In this document: positions 24,960-39,300 of the stretch, one piece after another
Layout of the letters: each line of letters opens with the position of its first letter
How positions within the stretch are numbered: the first letter of the stretch is position 1
Source of the DNA: Moringa oleifera
Lineage: Eukaryota; Streptophyta; Magnoliopsida; Brassicales; Moringaceae
Assembly: GCA_021397835.1 (NCBI GenBank)
Contig: JAJFZO010000272.1
Coordinates: 124,001 to 188,000, forward strand
Direction: 5' to 3'
DNA length: 64,000 nt
Translations under genes and position numbers: made by a program
Notes under the pieces: model-generated
The model's database searches: none
Told to the model about the DNA's origin: nothing
The model's input: only the letters and a program-made list of their open reading frames with translations

Positions 24960-27523
24960 AATTACTGGCTCAAGTGCTTGCCCTCTCGTCCACTTGCGCT
25001 TATGTCTACTAGAGGGTCATCACTAGGGCAACCTAGAACAAATGTCTACTAGTGTCAATAACTACCTTGTAGTAGTTGTTGGGCTCCTAAAATTCTAGTG
25101 ACTGTCATTGGGTCGTCGCTTCGTCGCCGCGATGCTAGCACTAGCATCTACCGACACCATAAAGTGCCATACAGCAATAGTTGGGTAGTCCTTAGCTTTT
25201 TCTAGTGCTGGTGTTGGCATTTGTCAATACCAGTAACTAGCTCGTAATAGTAGTTGGGGTGACATTGTGTTCCTTTGAAGTTGACATGAGCGTCTGCCAG
25301 CAACAGCAACTTTCTAGCATGATTCGTTGGGCTCTATCAGAGCCAGCTACTACTACTAGTCATCTTTAGGCTCTTCCAGTGCTTGTGCCCTCGTGTCTAC
25401 CTACTCCAACAACTACTGTTAGGCCATCACTCACGCAACCTAGCGTAGATTTCTGCCAGCGCCAACAACTTCCTAGTGATAGTCGATAGGCTTTCCCTAT
25501 CCTAATGACTGTCATGAGGCCATTTTTAAGCTCCTTCGTTGCTAGCACTAACATCTACTAACATAAGCAACTGCCTCAAAGCATTAGTTGGGCAATCCCT
25601 AGATTCCCCAAGTACTGAGGTTGACGTTTCCCAGCACTAACCATTGCCTCATAGCAATAATTGGGTAGTCATTTGGTGCCCACAAATCTCGCATAAGCAT
25701 CTACCAGCACCAGAGACTTTCCCACAATAGTCACTATGCTATCTTAGCACCAGTTGCTATTGTTAGGCCATTGTCAGGCTCCTCTAGTGCATGCCCTCAT
25801 ATTTAACTATGCTAGCAACTGTCACTAGGTCATCACTAAGGTCCCCTAGTGCTACGCTAGCATCCACCAATATCAGTGACTATAGTGGGCCCATCATCAG
25901 AGGAACCTAGCGCAGATGTCTGTCAGTGCTAGCGATTACTATTAGATCATCGTTGAGATCCCTTAGTGCTGGCACTGACCTTTATTAGTGCCAAGGACTA
26001 CCCAGTAGCAGTTGTTGGGCTTTCTTAGCGCTAGTGACTATCATGGGGTCGTCGATAGGCTCCCCTGATGTTGGTAATAACGTTTACCGACACTTGTAAC
26101 TACTCGCAGTAATACTGAAAGAGTCCTTAATTTCTCCAATACTGGTATCGATGTCTACCAACACCGGCAACTACCTTGCAACTGTAGCTAGGAAGTGTTT
26201 GGGTTCCTTTAAAGTAGACGAGAATTTCTACCAGCACTAGTGACATTCCCATGGAACTAATTGTCCTCCCCCAGACCCTAGTACTACTGCTAGGCTGTCG
26301 TTGAGCTCTCTAGTGCTTGCCCTCACATCTAACTGCATCAGTGACTGCCCAATAACATTCTTTGGGCTCTTCCAACACCAGGGGCTATCATGGGGTCATC
26401 ATTGGGCTCCTCTCATGTTGGCACTAGTGTTTACTAACATCAACAACTACTGTCCGATAATAACAAGACTATTCTTGTGTTCCATTAGTGTTAGTAATCA
26501 GTTGTTGCCAACACTAGTAACTACCTTGTAGTAGTAACTATTAGTCATTGGGTTCCTCAGAGCTAGCACGAGTGTCTGCGAGCACCAGTGACCTCTCTGT
26601 AGTAGTCATTGGGCTTTCCTAATTGCAACTACTATTGCTAGGGTATTGTTCGGCTAATCTAATGCTTGCGTTTACGTCTAACTATGCTAGCGACTACCGT
26701 TAGGGGAACACAACATAGATGTTTGCTAGTCTTAAAGGCAAATGTTTGCGAGCCCCAGTGACTGCCTTTAGGTGATCGTTGAGCTCCCCAAGTGCTGGCG
26801 CTAATCTTTACTAATGCCAACGACTACTTATCAGTAGTTATTGGGCTCTCCCAATTCCAATAACTGTTGTGCAGTCATCGCTAGGCTCCCTTGGTGCTAG
26901 CACTAACGTCTTTTGGTTCACCTGGTGTTGGTAACGGTGTCTCAAAATCAATAACTTCCCTACTATTGTAGCTGGGTAGTCATAGGTTTCGTCAATGCTA
27001 ACTCGTCTGCGAGCATCAAGGGCTTTCGTGCAGCATTCGTTGGGCTCTTCCAATGCTAACCACTACTAGTTAGTTGTCATTGGGCTCTTTTAGTACTTGT
27101 ACTCTTGTCTACCTATGCCAAATACTATCATTAGGGAATCGGTGGTGGATCCCAAGCATATGTCTGCCAGTGCCAGTGAGAGCTGCTTGATCATCACTTT
27201 GTTCCTTTAGTGCTAATGTTTGCCTCTATTTGCACTAATGATTGCCAAGTAGTAGTCGTTGGTCTTCTCTAACACTAGCAACTTTCATTGGTCGTTGTTC
27301 GGCTCCTTCGGTATTGGCACTGGCATTTACCGACATTAGCAACTGTAACATGGCAAAAAGTTGGCTATCTATAGTTCCACTAGTGCTGGCATTGGTGTCT
27401 GCCAACACCAGTAACTACCTCGCAACAGTTGCTAGGCTCTGCCAACGTAAACTACTATTGTTAGCGCCACATTGAGCTCCTCTAGTGCTCACCCTCGTAT
27501 TTACTTGTACTAGCGACTACTGT

Positions 27524-30500
27524 TCACATGGTCTGGGGGATGTGGCTCTCCTAGTATGTTCACTAGGCACACTATCGAGGGATAACAATGAGGGTTTGGC
27601 TAAAGTGGGGTGCCTTGGTCAGGCTGACGCACCTTTTGCGACCATACATAAGGCCTTTTGCTTATGTCGCGCTAGCTGGAGGCAGCAATGTCATGCCTCC
27701 AATGTCAACGGTTTAAGTGATGTGGCTCTACTAGCACGCTCGCTGAGTACATTATCTAGCAACAACGATGAGGATTTAGCCCGGATGGGGTGCCTTTAGC
27801 CTTGCAAGCGTGCCCATTATGATCGCATGCTATGCCATTCGTACATGTTGTGCTTGCTAAGGGCAATTGTGCCTTGCCTCTCAGGCCCATGGCTTAGTCG
27901 ATGCGGCTCTTCTTGCACATTCATGAGGCATAATATCAAGGGATAGTGCGTGGGGCTAGCGAACCCTTTGTTGCCACACATTGGGATTTATTCCTATGCT
28001 TTATGTGCTAGGGGCACTCATGGCTTGCCTTTTGTGCCAATGATCTCGACGACACGGCTCTTCTAGCATGCTTATTAGGCACATCATTGAGGGCTACAAC
28101 GAGGGATTGGCTCGTGTTGGTGCCCTTGGCCTTGCTAGCACACCCTTTTCTGTCGAACGCTCAGCCTTCCACCCTTGTTAAACCTGCTAGGAACAGCCAT
28201 GGCTTACCTCCAATGTCTATGGTTTGAGCGACGCGACTTTCGTAGGCATACTATCGAGGGACAATGATGAGGGTCTCACTCCAGTGGGGTGCCCTTGGTT
28301 GTGCTGGCAGCTCTAATGTAACCACACGTTCGGCAGCCGTCACTTGCCTATCAAGCCCACGTTTTGGCAACGCGGCTCTCCTAGCAGCTCGTAAAGCCTA
28401 TTATCAAAGGAAGGCGATGAGGATCTGGCCGACATGGGGCATCCTTGCCTTAACTAGAGCGCCCTTTGCGATACACACTAGGTTTTTCTCCCAAGTTGTG
28501 CCTATTAGGGGCAATGACTTGGCTCTCATCGTATGTTTGCAAGGCACACCATCGAAGGAGAACGACAAGGTCTAGCTCACGTGGGGCACAATTGGTTGTA
28601 TTGGCACTCTTGTTGCAATCATAAGCTGGGTCCTCTATCACTGCTCTGCTTATTGGGGGTAGCCGTGGCTTTCATCGTGTGCTGTGCACATTATCAAAGG
28701 ATAATGATGAAGGTCTGGCTTATGTGGGGCACCTTTGGCATGGCTGGCACGCCTTTTGCAGTCGTAACCTAGGCTTTTTTCTTGTGTAGCGCTTGTTGGG
28801 GGAAGTTGTGGCTTGCCACCCATGCACATGGTCTAAGGGACATGACTCTCCTAGCACATTCGCAGGGCACACTATCGAGGGACAGCAATGAGGGTCTGCC
28901 TGGAGTGGGATGCTTTTGGCCTGGCTAGCGCACCTTTTATGGCCAAACACAATGCCTTCTGCACATGTCGTGCTAGCTGGGGGCAACTGTGGCTTACCTT
29001 CCACATCCACTAACGTGACTCTCTTAACATGTTCGCTGGGCACACTATCGAAGAATAGCAATGAGGGTCTAGGTCAAGTCGAGCGCCTTGGCCTTGCAGG
29101 CACGCCCTTTATGGTCAAGCACTAAGCCATTTGCCCATGTGGTGTTGATGAAGGGCAACCGTGCCTTGCCTCTCAAGCCCATGGCTCGGTCAAAGTGACT
29201 CTCCTAACATACTCATTAGGCATACTATCAAAGGACAGGCGATGAGGGTTTGGCAGGCTTTTTGTGCCCTTGGTGGGGCAGGCGAGCCTTTTATTGCCAC
29301 ACATTGGGATTTATTGCCATGCCTTGCCTACTAGGGTAGTCATGGCTTACCTTTCGTGCTGATGATCTAAGTAACGTGGCTTTCCTAGCACGCTTAATGG
29401 GCATATTATTGACGGTAACAAAGAGGGTTTGGCTCATATGGGTGGCCTTAGCCTTGCTAACACACCTTTTCAATCGCACGCTGGGCTTTCCACATATGCT
29501 GAGCCTACTAGAGGCAATGTTGGCTTGCCTCTCGTGTCCATTATTTGGGCGATGCGACCATCCTAACACGCTCGCTAGGCATATTATCGAGGGACAGTTA
29601 CATGTGTCTTACTCCATTTGGGTATCCTTAGTTGTACTCGCGCTCTTGTTGTGGCCATAAGATTTATCTTCCACTAATGCCATGTCTATTACGGGTAGCC
29701 ATGGATTTGCTTTTGTGCCCATCATCCAGGCAATAAAGCTTTCTTAGGTCGTTCATCGGGTAGAATATTGAGGGATAATGATGAGGGTCTGGTTCACATT
29801 GGGAGCCTTTGGCATGGTTATCATGCCCTTTATGGCCGTGCATTAGGCCTTTTGCCCATGCCATGCCTACTAGGGTAGCCATGGCTTGTAATTCGTGCAC
29901 ATGGTTTGAGTAACAGGGCTCTCCAAGCACATTTGTTGGGCACACTAACAAGGATCTAACTAGAGTAGGGCTCCCTTGGTATGGCTAACGAACCCTTTGT
30001 TTTTGCACACTTGGATTTCTACTTATGCCTTGCTTGCTAAGGGTAGTCATGCCTTGCCTTTTGTGCCAACAGTCTGAGGACTCAACTTTCCTAGCACTCT
30101 CACTAGGCATACTATCGAGGGTAGTGATGAGGGTTTGGCTCACGTTGGTGCCTTCGGCCTTGCTAGCACACCCTTTTTGATAGCACACTAAGCCTTCTAC
30201 CGATGTTGACCCTAATGAGGTAGTAATGGCTTGCTTCCCGCACCTATGGTCTGGGTCACTTATACTCATGGCATGCTTGCTAGGCACACTATCGAGGGAT
30301 AATGACGAGGGTCTCACTGAGTAGGGCACCCTTGGTTATGCTTGTGCTGACGTTACGGCTGCAAGTTGCATCTTCCACTAATGCCATGTCTATTTGAGGT
30401 AGCCATGGCTTTCCTCTTGTGCCCATCATCTTGGTGACGCGGCACTCTTAGCACGTTTTTCGAGCATGTTATCGAGGGATAATGATGAGGGTCTACCTCG

Positions 30501-33392
30501 CATTAGGTGCCCTTGGCATGGCTGGCTTGCCCCTTATGGCTGAATGTTAGGCCTTTCCCCCATGTCATGCTTGCTAACGGTAACCATGCTATCTACCCAT
30601 GCACATGATTCGAGTAACACGACACTCTTAGCACACTGTCGAGGGACAACGGTAAGGGTCTCGCTCGAGTGAGGCGCCCTTTGTATGGCTAGCGAAACCT
30701 TTGTTGTTGCACGTTAGGATTTTTACCCATGCCTGGCCTACTGGGGGCAGTCGCAGCTTTCCCTTCATGCCAACAGTCTGGGTGATCCAACTCTCTTAGC
30801 ATGCTTACTGCGCACACTATCAAGGGCAGCAACAAGCATTTTGCTCGTGTTGATGCCCTTAGTAGTGCTGGTACACCCTTTTCGACTGCACATCGGGCCT
30901 TCCACCCATGTTGAATTAGTTGGAGGCAGCTATGGCTTGCCTCCTGCACCCATGGTCTGATTAATGTGGCTTTTTTAGTACGTTCACTGGGCACATTATC
31001 AAGGGATAGTGATGAGGGTCTCACTCGGGTAAGGCACACTTGGCTATGTTGGCTTTCTCGTTACGTTGGTAAGGTGGGTCTTCCACTAATGCTATGCCTA
31101 TTAGGGGTAGCCGTGGCTTTCATGCCATGCCTATTGGTAGTTGATGTAATTCTCTCGGCGCGCTCGTCAGGCATACCATCAAGGATGATGACGAGGGTTT
31201 GGCTACCATTAAGCACCTTTGGCATTACTGGTGCACCCTTTGCAGTCATGCCCTAGGCCTTTCATCCATCTTGTGCTTGCTAGGGGCAACCGTGGCTTGC
31301 CATTTGTGCACATGGTCTGAGCGAAATGGCTCTCTTAGCTAGCTCGCTGGGCATACAATCTAGGGACAGTGACAAGGGATTAGCTAGCGTGGAGCACCCT
31401 TGGCCTGGCTGGCGCACCCATTGCAACCATATGCACGACCTTCTAACCCATACTGTGCTAGCTGAGGGCAGTCATGGCTTACCTTCCATGCCAACAATCT
31501 GTGGTGACATAGCTCTTATGGCACGCTTGCAGAGGGTCTTACTCGCGTGGCTCTCCTTACACACTTCTAGGATACACTATCGAGGAACAATGATGAGGGT
31601 CTCGCCAGAGTGAGAAGCCCTTAGCCTTGTTGGCGCACCTTATGCTATCACACACTCAACCTTTTGTGTCATTAGTTTGGCCAATGCAGCTCTCTTGGCA
31701 TGCTTATTAGCATATTATTAAAGGATTGCAACGAGGGTCAGGCTCACATAGGACACCATTTGCATGGCTAGTGTGTCATTTATGGTCGCCCGCTGGGCCT
31801 TGCCCATGTCGTGCCTTCAGGGGGCAGTCATGGCTTAACTCCCATGCCAAAGGTCTGGTTGACATGGCTCTCCTATCACTATCACTGAGAACACTATTAA
31901 GGGACAATGACGAGGGTCTACATCACGTGTGGTGCCCTTGGAATGGCTGGCATACCCATTGCCATCGCACCTAGGCCTTTCACCCATGTCGTGCATACTG
32001 GTGGAAGCGTTAGCGTGTCTCCTGTGCCCTTGGTCTAGGCGATGTGACTCTCTTAGCACGCTCACTAGGCACACAATCGAGGGACAGCAATGAGGGTCTC
32101 GCTTGCGTGGGGTGCATTTTACCATGGTTTTCCTTCCTCCCATGCTAGCTACTACGGGCAGCTATGGCTTTTCTCTCATGCCTGTGGTCTAGGTGACGCG
32201 ACTTTCTCAGCACCCTAGTTGGGCACAAGGGATAGGGACGAGGTTGAAGCATGTATGAAGCGCCTTTGGCATACTGGCATGCCCTTTGTGACCACATGCT
32301 AGGCCTTTTACCAAGCCGTGCCTGCCTACGACAATAGTGGCTTTGCTCTAGTGCCCAAGGTTCGGGAGATATGACTCTCTTGGCATGCTCCCTAGGCACA
32401 TTATCGAGGGATAAAAAAACTAGTGTCTAGCATAAGTAGAGTGCCTTTGGCATGGCTAGTCAGCTCTGTGCAGTTGCACACTAGACCTTCTACCTATGTC
32501 GTGCCTATTGGGGTAGCCATGGCATGCCTCCTGTCCATGGTTCGGGTAAAGCGTTGTTACGCTCGTTAGGCACACTATCGAGGGACAATAACGATGGTTT
32601 GGCTCACATGGGGTGCCATTAGCTTGGTTGACATGCCTTTTATGGCCTAGGAGATGCAACTTTCCTAGCACGCTTGTTAAACATACGATTGAGGGATAAT
32701 AACAAGGAACTGGCTCGCATTGGGTGCACTTTGTTATGCTAATGCACCTTTTACGACTGCACACTAGGCCATTTGCCAATGTCGTGCCTCTTGGGGGTAG
32801 CCGTTCGAGTAACGCACCTCTGCTGGCATGCTTGCTGGCCAAACTATAGACGAATAACGATGCAGGTTTGATAAGCATGAAGCATCATTTGCGATTGTAT
32901 GCTGGGCCATTTACCAAAGTTGTTTTTACAAGAGGTAGACGTGGCCTCCCTCTCGTGCCCATGGTTCAACCTATGTTGCTCTTTTTGCATGCTTAATGGG
33001 CACACTATCGAGGCACAACAACAAGGGTCTGGCTCATGTAGGGCACCATTGGCATGGTTAGCTTGCCCTTTATGGCCGCACTCTAAGCCTTCCACCATTG
33101 TCGCGCCTACCGAGGCCAACATAGCATCCCACTTGTGCACATGCTTTATGAGACATGGCTTACTAGGCACCCTTGTCCAAGCAGGCACGCCCCTTGCGGC
33201 CTCGCACTAGGCCTTCTATCCATGCCATGCCTACTGGGGGCAATCATGGCTTACCTCCTAACCTAATGGTCTAAGCGACGTGACTTTCGTTGCTCGCTCG
33301 TTGGTCACACAATCACAGCGATTAGTGTCTTGCTAATGAGGGTCACCCTTGGCCTTACTGGGCACCCTTTGCAATTGCATATTGGGCCTTAC
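27524..33392 (+). repeat. Tandem repeat family A, block 2
   Basis: About 5.9 kb of family A in the same orientation as block 1. The box around cactatcgaggga recurs near 28252, 28869, 29041, 29221, 29401, 29581, 29768, 29940, 30108, 30289 and 30470, giving a period mostly of 168-187 bp, centred near 180, and about 33 copies. Periodicity is more regular than in block 1. Family B lies on both sides. Overlapping open frames up to 140 codons on both strands come from the repeat and are not genes. Confidence 0.92.
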
Positions 33393-36300
33393 ACTCACGT
33401 CTTCCTACACTAGTGACTTCTTTTGCGCCACTACTGTGGCAACCTAGTACAGATGTTTGCCAGCATCAATGACTACCTAAAAGCAATCGTAAGGCTCTCC
33501 CAATGCCTGCGACTATCATAAGGTCGTCGTTAGGCTACCCCACTATTAGCATTAATGCCTATCAACACCAACAGCTGCCTCGAAATAATAGCAGGGCAGT
33601 CCCAAGGTTCCTCTATTATAGGCCCTAACGTCTACCAACACTGATAATTGCATTATAATACTAGATGGGAAGCTAATGATTCCCCTAAAGTTAGGTTGTT
33701 GCTAAGCTCCACTAATGTTGGCGCTAGCATCTACCAACATCAACGATTGCCTAACAACAGTTGTTAAGCTTACCTAACTCCAGCAACTATCATGGGGCCA
33801 TTGCATGACACCCCTAGTGCTACCACTAGTATTTTCCAAAACTAGTAACTGCCCCGCCATAGTGGTTAAGCAATCATTGGGTTCCCACATACTTGGTGCT
33901 AACATCTACCAGCATTAGTTACGTTCACGCAGCAATTGTTAGGCTTTCTTAATGCCAACTGTTATTGTAAAGCTGTCGTTAGCCCCTTAAGTGCTGCCCT
34001 CACGTTTACCAGTACCAACGAGTGTCATTGTCTTCTCTCAACGCTAGCGACTGTCATTGGGTCATCGATGGGCCTCATCGATGCTAGCACTAACATCTAC
34101 TGACACTATCCATTGCCCCCCAACAATAGCCAGGTAGTGCCTGGGTTCCCCTAGTGCTAGCGTTTGCGTTAGCCAACACCACCAACGTCTTCGGAATCAT
34201 AGTTAGATTGTCATTAGCGGAGCTTAAAGCTGGTGTTAGCATCTACTAGCACAAGTGACTTCCTCATAGCAATCGTTAGGCTCTCCCATCGCCAACTACT
34301 ACTATTAGGCTGTCGTTGGGCTCCTCTAGTGCTTGTCTTCATTTCTGCTAGCACCAATTTCTGCCATCAGGACATCGCAAAGGGAACCTAGCGTGGATGT
34401 ATGCCAACGCCAGCGACTGCTGCTAGATCATCGCTCAGCTCCCTTAATGATGGTGCTAGCATCTACCAGTATCAAAGACCACCGAGCAGCTATCGTTGGG
34501 TTAGTGACTATCATGATGTCATTATTGGGCTCCCCTAGTGTTGAACTAGTGTTTATCAATGCCCGCTACTGCCTCATAGTACGAGTTGGGTAGTCCCTAG
34601 GTTCCCTTAATGTTGGCGTTAGTGTTTTTTGACTATTCCAATTGCCCTGTAACAATAGTTAGGCAATCATTAGGTTGCCTCAAAGCTAGCACTAGCGCCT
34701 GTAAGCACCAGCAACTTCCCCGTAGTAGTCATTAGGCTTTCCCAATACCCGCAACACTTGCTAGGCAGTTGTTGGGCTCCTTTAGTGCCTGCCCTCACAT
34801 CTGCTTGTGCTAGCAACTATTGCATGGCCATTACTGGGCGAAACTAGTGCAAATGTTTTCTATTGCCAACGATTGCCATTGGATCGTCGCTAAGTTTCCC
34901 TAATGTTGCTGTTAAAATCTACTAGCGTTTGTGATTGGCCAGTAGTAGTTGTTTGGCTCACCCAACTCTCATGACTATCATGGGGTCATCATTGCGCTAA
35001 CCTCATTCTAGTATTAAGATCTGCAGACACCAGTAATGGTCCCACAATAATAATTATGTAGTCTCTAGTTCCTCAATGCTAGTATAGGTGTTTACTAATA
35101 ACAGTAACTACCCCGTAGCGGTAGTTAGGTAGTCGTTAGGCTATCATTGGCCCATCGTTGCAGGAACCTAATGCAAATATCTTCCAATGCATGTGAAAGT
35201 AATCGTTATGCTCCCCCAATGCTGGCACTGGCCTTAAATATTGTCAACGACTTTGCAACAGTAGTCATTGGTCTCTCTCAATGCCAGCGACTGTCATGGC
35301 GATGTTTGCTGGTGTTAAAATTAGTGTCTACTGATAACTGCAGCTATCTCACATCAATAGCTGGGCAGTTTCTCGGTTCTTTAGTGCTAGCGTCGGCGTC
35401 CACTAACATCCACTAACACAAACAATTGTTATTCTACCAAGTCATTGATTCCTCTAAAGCTGGGTTATTATCGAGCTCTTCGAATGCCGGCACTGGTATC
35501 TACCTTCGTCAGCGACTGCTTAACAACAGTCCTTGGGCCCTTCCCACAACAACGAGTGTCATGGGGTCATCATTGGACTCCCTTGGTGCTAGTAGTAGTG
35601 TCTATCGACACCAGCAACTACAATTCAATAATAGCTGGACAGTCCTTAGGTTCCACTAATGCTAGGGCTAGCGTCACCAACCATTGCTTCGTAGCAATAG
35701 CTGGGTAGTCATTCGGTTTCCCTAAAATGATAGTCATTGGGTTCTCCTTATGCTAGTGATCATCATAAGGTCATCATTGGGCTCCTTGGTGCTAGTACAA
35801 GCATCTAGTGATACCAACAATTGCCTTACAACAATTACTTGTTGTCCTTAGGTTCCTCAGTGCTGGCACTAGCATTTGGAAACTCTAACAACCGCGTTAC
35901 AGCAGACAGCTAGGCAATCATTGGGTTCCCTCAAAGCTAACGCGAGCATTAGTTAGCACCAGCATCAATAACTGTCGAACTATAGTCGTTAGGCTCTCTT
36001 AACACTAGTAACCATCACCAACCTACCTCTAGGCTCCCCCGGCACTAGTACTAGTGTCCACTAGTACTAATAATTACCCCGTAATAATAACTGGGTTATT
36101 CTTAGGTTCTCTTAGCATTGAAATTGGCGTCTGGAAACTCTAGCAATTGCTTTGCAGTAGTAGCTAGGTAATCATTAGGCTTCCCCTGTGCTGGCATTAT
36201 CATCTATTGATATCAATAATTGCGCAACAGAAGATGCTAGGCAGTCGTGAGGTTCCCCCAAAGCTAGCACGAGCATCTACCAATACAAGCGACTTCCTCA

Positions 36301-39300
36301 CACTAGTCGTTTGGCTCTCCCAATGAATACCACCACAGCTAAGTCGTCGTTGGGCTCCTCTAGTGCTTACCCTCGCATTTTTTTGCACCAGTGACTACCA
36401 TTGGGCCATCTCTGGGGCAACCTAATGCAAATGTCTACTAATATCAGTAATTGCTAATTAGCAGTCATAGGACTCTCCCAATGCTTGTGACTGCCATTGG
36501 GTTATTGTTGGCTGCTCTAGTGTCAGCACTAGCATCTACCGACACCACCTATTGCTGCGCAGCAATAGTCAAATAGTCCCTGGGTTGCCTTAATGCTAAT
36601 GTCGACATCATGGGATCGTTGGGCTTACTTGGGGGGAGCACTAGTGTCCACTAACACTACTAATTACCCCGTAATAATAACTAAATTGTCCCTGAGTTCT
36701 ACTAATGTTGGCACTGATGTTTACCTATACTAATAACTGCCTCGCAATAGTAGCTAGGAAGTTATTGGGTTCCCCCAAAGCTGGCATGAATACCTGCTAA
36801 TAGCAGCAACTTCGTCGTAACACTCATAGGGCTCTTTTAACACCAATCACTTCTGTTGGGGCATCATTGGGCACCCTTAGTAATGGCATTGGTGTCTACT
36901 AGTGCCAGCGATTGCCATTGGACAGTCCTTAGGCTCTCCCAACACCAGCAACTATCATGTGATTATCACTAGGCTCCCTCGGTGCTGACACTAGCATCTA
37001 TCGACACTAATAACTACCTACGGTAATAGCTGGGAAGTCTCTTGGTTCGCATGACACTAGCATCGTTGTCTGCCAACACCAATAACTGTAGTAATAGCTG
37101 AATAGTAGTTAGTTCCCCAAAAGCTTGCTTGAGTGTCTACTAACAGTAATAACTTTCCTGCAGTAGTAGTCGGGCTCTCTTAACATCGACAACTATTATG
37201 CGATCATCGCTAGCCTCCCTTAATACTAGCACTAGCGTCTATCGACACCAGCAACTGCATATTGCAATAATAAAGAAGTCTTTTGGTTTACCTGGTGCTA
37301 GCATCGGCGTCTACCAACACCAACAACTACCCTATAGCAATAGTTGGGCAGTTGTTGGGTTCTCCCAAGGTAAGCGTGAGCGTTTACTAGTACTATCCCC
37401 AAAACCGTTGTAGGGCCCCCCAAATGCCAACAACTACTAGGCCATTGTTAGGCTCCTCTAGTGCTTACCCTTGCGTTTACCTACATTAATGACTACCATT
37501 AGGCAATCATTGGGGTAACCCAACCTAGATGTTTGGCAGCTTTAATGACTATCGTTGAGTCTTCGCTAAGTTTTGTTTGTGTTAGCACTGGCATCTACCA
37601 ACATCAGCGATTGCCTAGTAGTAGTCATTGGGCTGTACCAATGTGAGCGACCATCATTGGGTCGTCAGAAGGCTCCCTCGGTGCTAGTACTAGCATTTAT
37701 CGATGCTAACAACTACCCTGCAATAATAGTTTAGCAGTCCTTGGGTTTTGGTTTTGTTGGTGTCGTCATCTGCTAACACTGATGACTACCCTGCAACAAT
37801 AACAAGATAGTTGTTGGGTTCCTTCAAAGCTGGCGCGAGTGTCTACTAGCACTAGCAACGTCCTTACATAAGTTTTTAGGCTTTCCTAATGCCCACTATT
37901 ATTATTACGTCATCATTCGACTCCTTCTGTAGTTACCTTCATGTCTACCGATGCCAACGCTAAGAAAACCCAACGCTGATGTTTGCTAAGACCAGTGATT
38001 GTCACTAGGTCATTGCTGAGTTGCTTTTGCACTGGCACTGCAATTTACTAATGTTTGCGATTGCCTGACAACAATTATTGGGCTCTCATAAATCCAGTGA
38101 CTATCAAAGGGTCGTTGCTGGGCTCTTCCAGTGTCGACACTAGTGTTTCCTAATGCCGTCTTCTGTCAACACCTATAAATACCCTACAACAAAAGCTAGA
38201 TAGTCATTAGGCTATTTTAGTGCTTGCCCTCACGTCTACCTATGCCAAAGACTGGCTAACTATAGTCGTTGGGCTCTCCTAACACTAGCGATGATCATAG
38301 GGTGATCGTTGGGCTTTCCTGGCACTAGTACTAGCGTTTATTGATATCGGTAACTACCCCAGAGAAATGACAAGGCTATCCTTGGGTTATCTTAGTGTCG
38401 ACATCAGTGTCTGCCAACGCTAGTAACTACCTCGTAGTAGTAGCAAGGTAGCCGTTGGGTCCCCTCAAAGTTAGCACGAGGGCTACTAGCACCAACGACT
38501 TCTTCACAACAATCATTAGGCTCTCCTAATGCCAACCACTACTACTATGGAGTTGTTGGCTCCTCTAGTGCTTGCCCTTGCATTTACCTATGCCGACGAT
38601 AATCGTTAGGCCATCGTTGGGAGAACTTAACGCAAATCTTTACTAACACCAGCAGCTATCACTAGGTCATCGCTGATTTCCTTTTGTTATGATATTATTG
38701 TCTACAAACACCAATGACTGCTTAGCAACAGTCATTCAACATACCCAACGCAAATGACTGTCTTTAGGCAGTCCTTAGGTTCCGTTAGTGTTGGTGCTGA
38801 CGTCTACCAACATAAGCAACTATGTCATAGTAATAACTAGGCAGTCTTCGAGATCGTCCAAAGCTAGTGCTAACGTCTACCAGTGCCAGCGACTTCCCTA
38901 CAACAGTCATTGGGCTCCCTAGGGCCAACTGCTGCTCTTAGGCAATCGTTGGGCTCGTCAAGTGCTTGCTCTCTCGTTTGCATGCACCAGCAATTATTAT
39001 TGGGCCATTACTACAGTAATCTAGTATAGATGTCTGCCAGTAACAGTGACAACTACTAGGTCATCATTGAGATTTCTTTGTTATGGTGCTCAAAGCTAGC
39101 AACTGTCATGGGGTCATCGTCCAGCTCCTTCAATGCTAGCAATAGCATCTACCCACACTAATAACTACCTTGCAGCAATAGCTAGGTAGTACCTAGGGTT
39201 CTCATAGTGTTGGCACTGGCGTTTGCTAACAATAACAATTGGCCCGCAACAGTACCTGCTCTATCGATTGGTTCCCCTAAAGCTAGTGCTCATGTCTGCT

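Larger units (their letters stand above)
10986..27523 (+). repeat. Tandem repeat family B, block 1 (higher-order repeat)
   Basis: About 16.5 kb of a composite tandem repeat in one orientation. A higher-order unit recurs about every 380-405 bp, tracked by the segment ggccatcgttgggctcctct followed by agtgcttgccctcgcgtctacc, near 12440, 12845, 13226, 13608, 14011, 14410 and 14815. Some units appear longer or rearranged. Each unit is built of subunits of about 40-100 bp sharing modules such as ctagcactagcatctacc, gacaccagcaactgcc, gcaatagctgggcagtc and gttgggctctcccaatgcc. I estimate about 40 units. Divergence between copies is high and mostly C/T and G/A. No gene is seen. The short open frames encode repeat-derived peptides in shifting frames. 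Confidence 0.92.

Noticed and set aside
10986..27523. CRISPR-like array
   Set aside because: The regular spacing is that of a plant tandem repeat. There are no short identical repeats with unique spacers, and the DNA is clearly nuclear plant.
27485..33210. Open frames up to 140 codons in the second A block
   Set aside because: Same reasoning as for the first A block. Both strands are equally open, as expected for a GC-richer tandem repeat.
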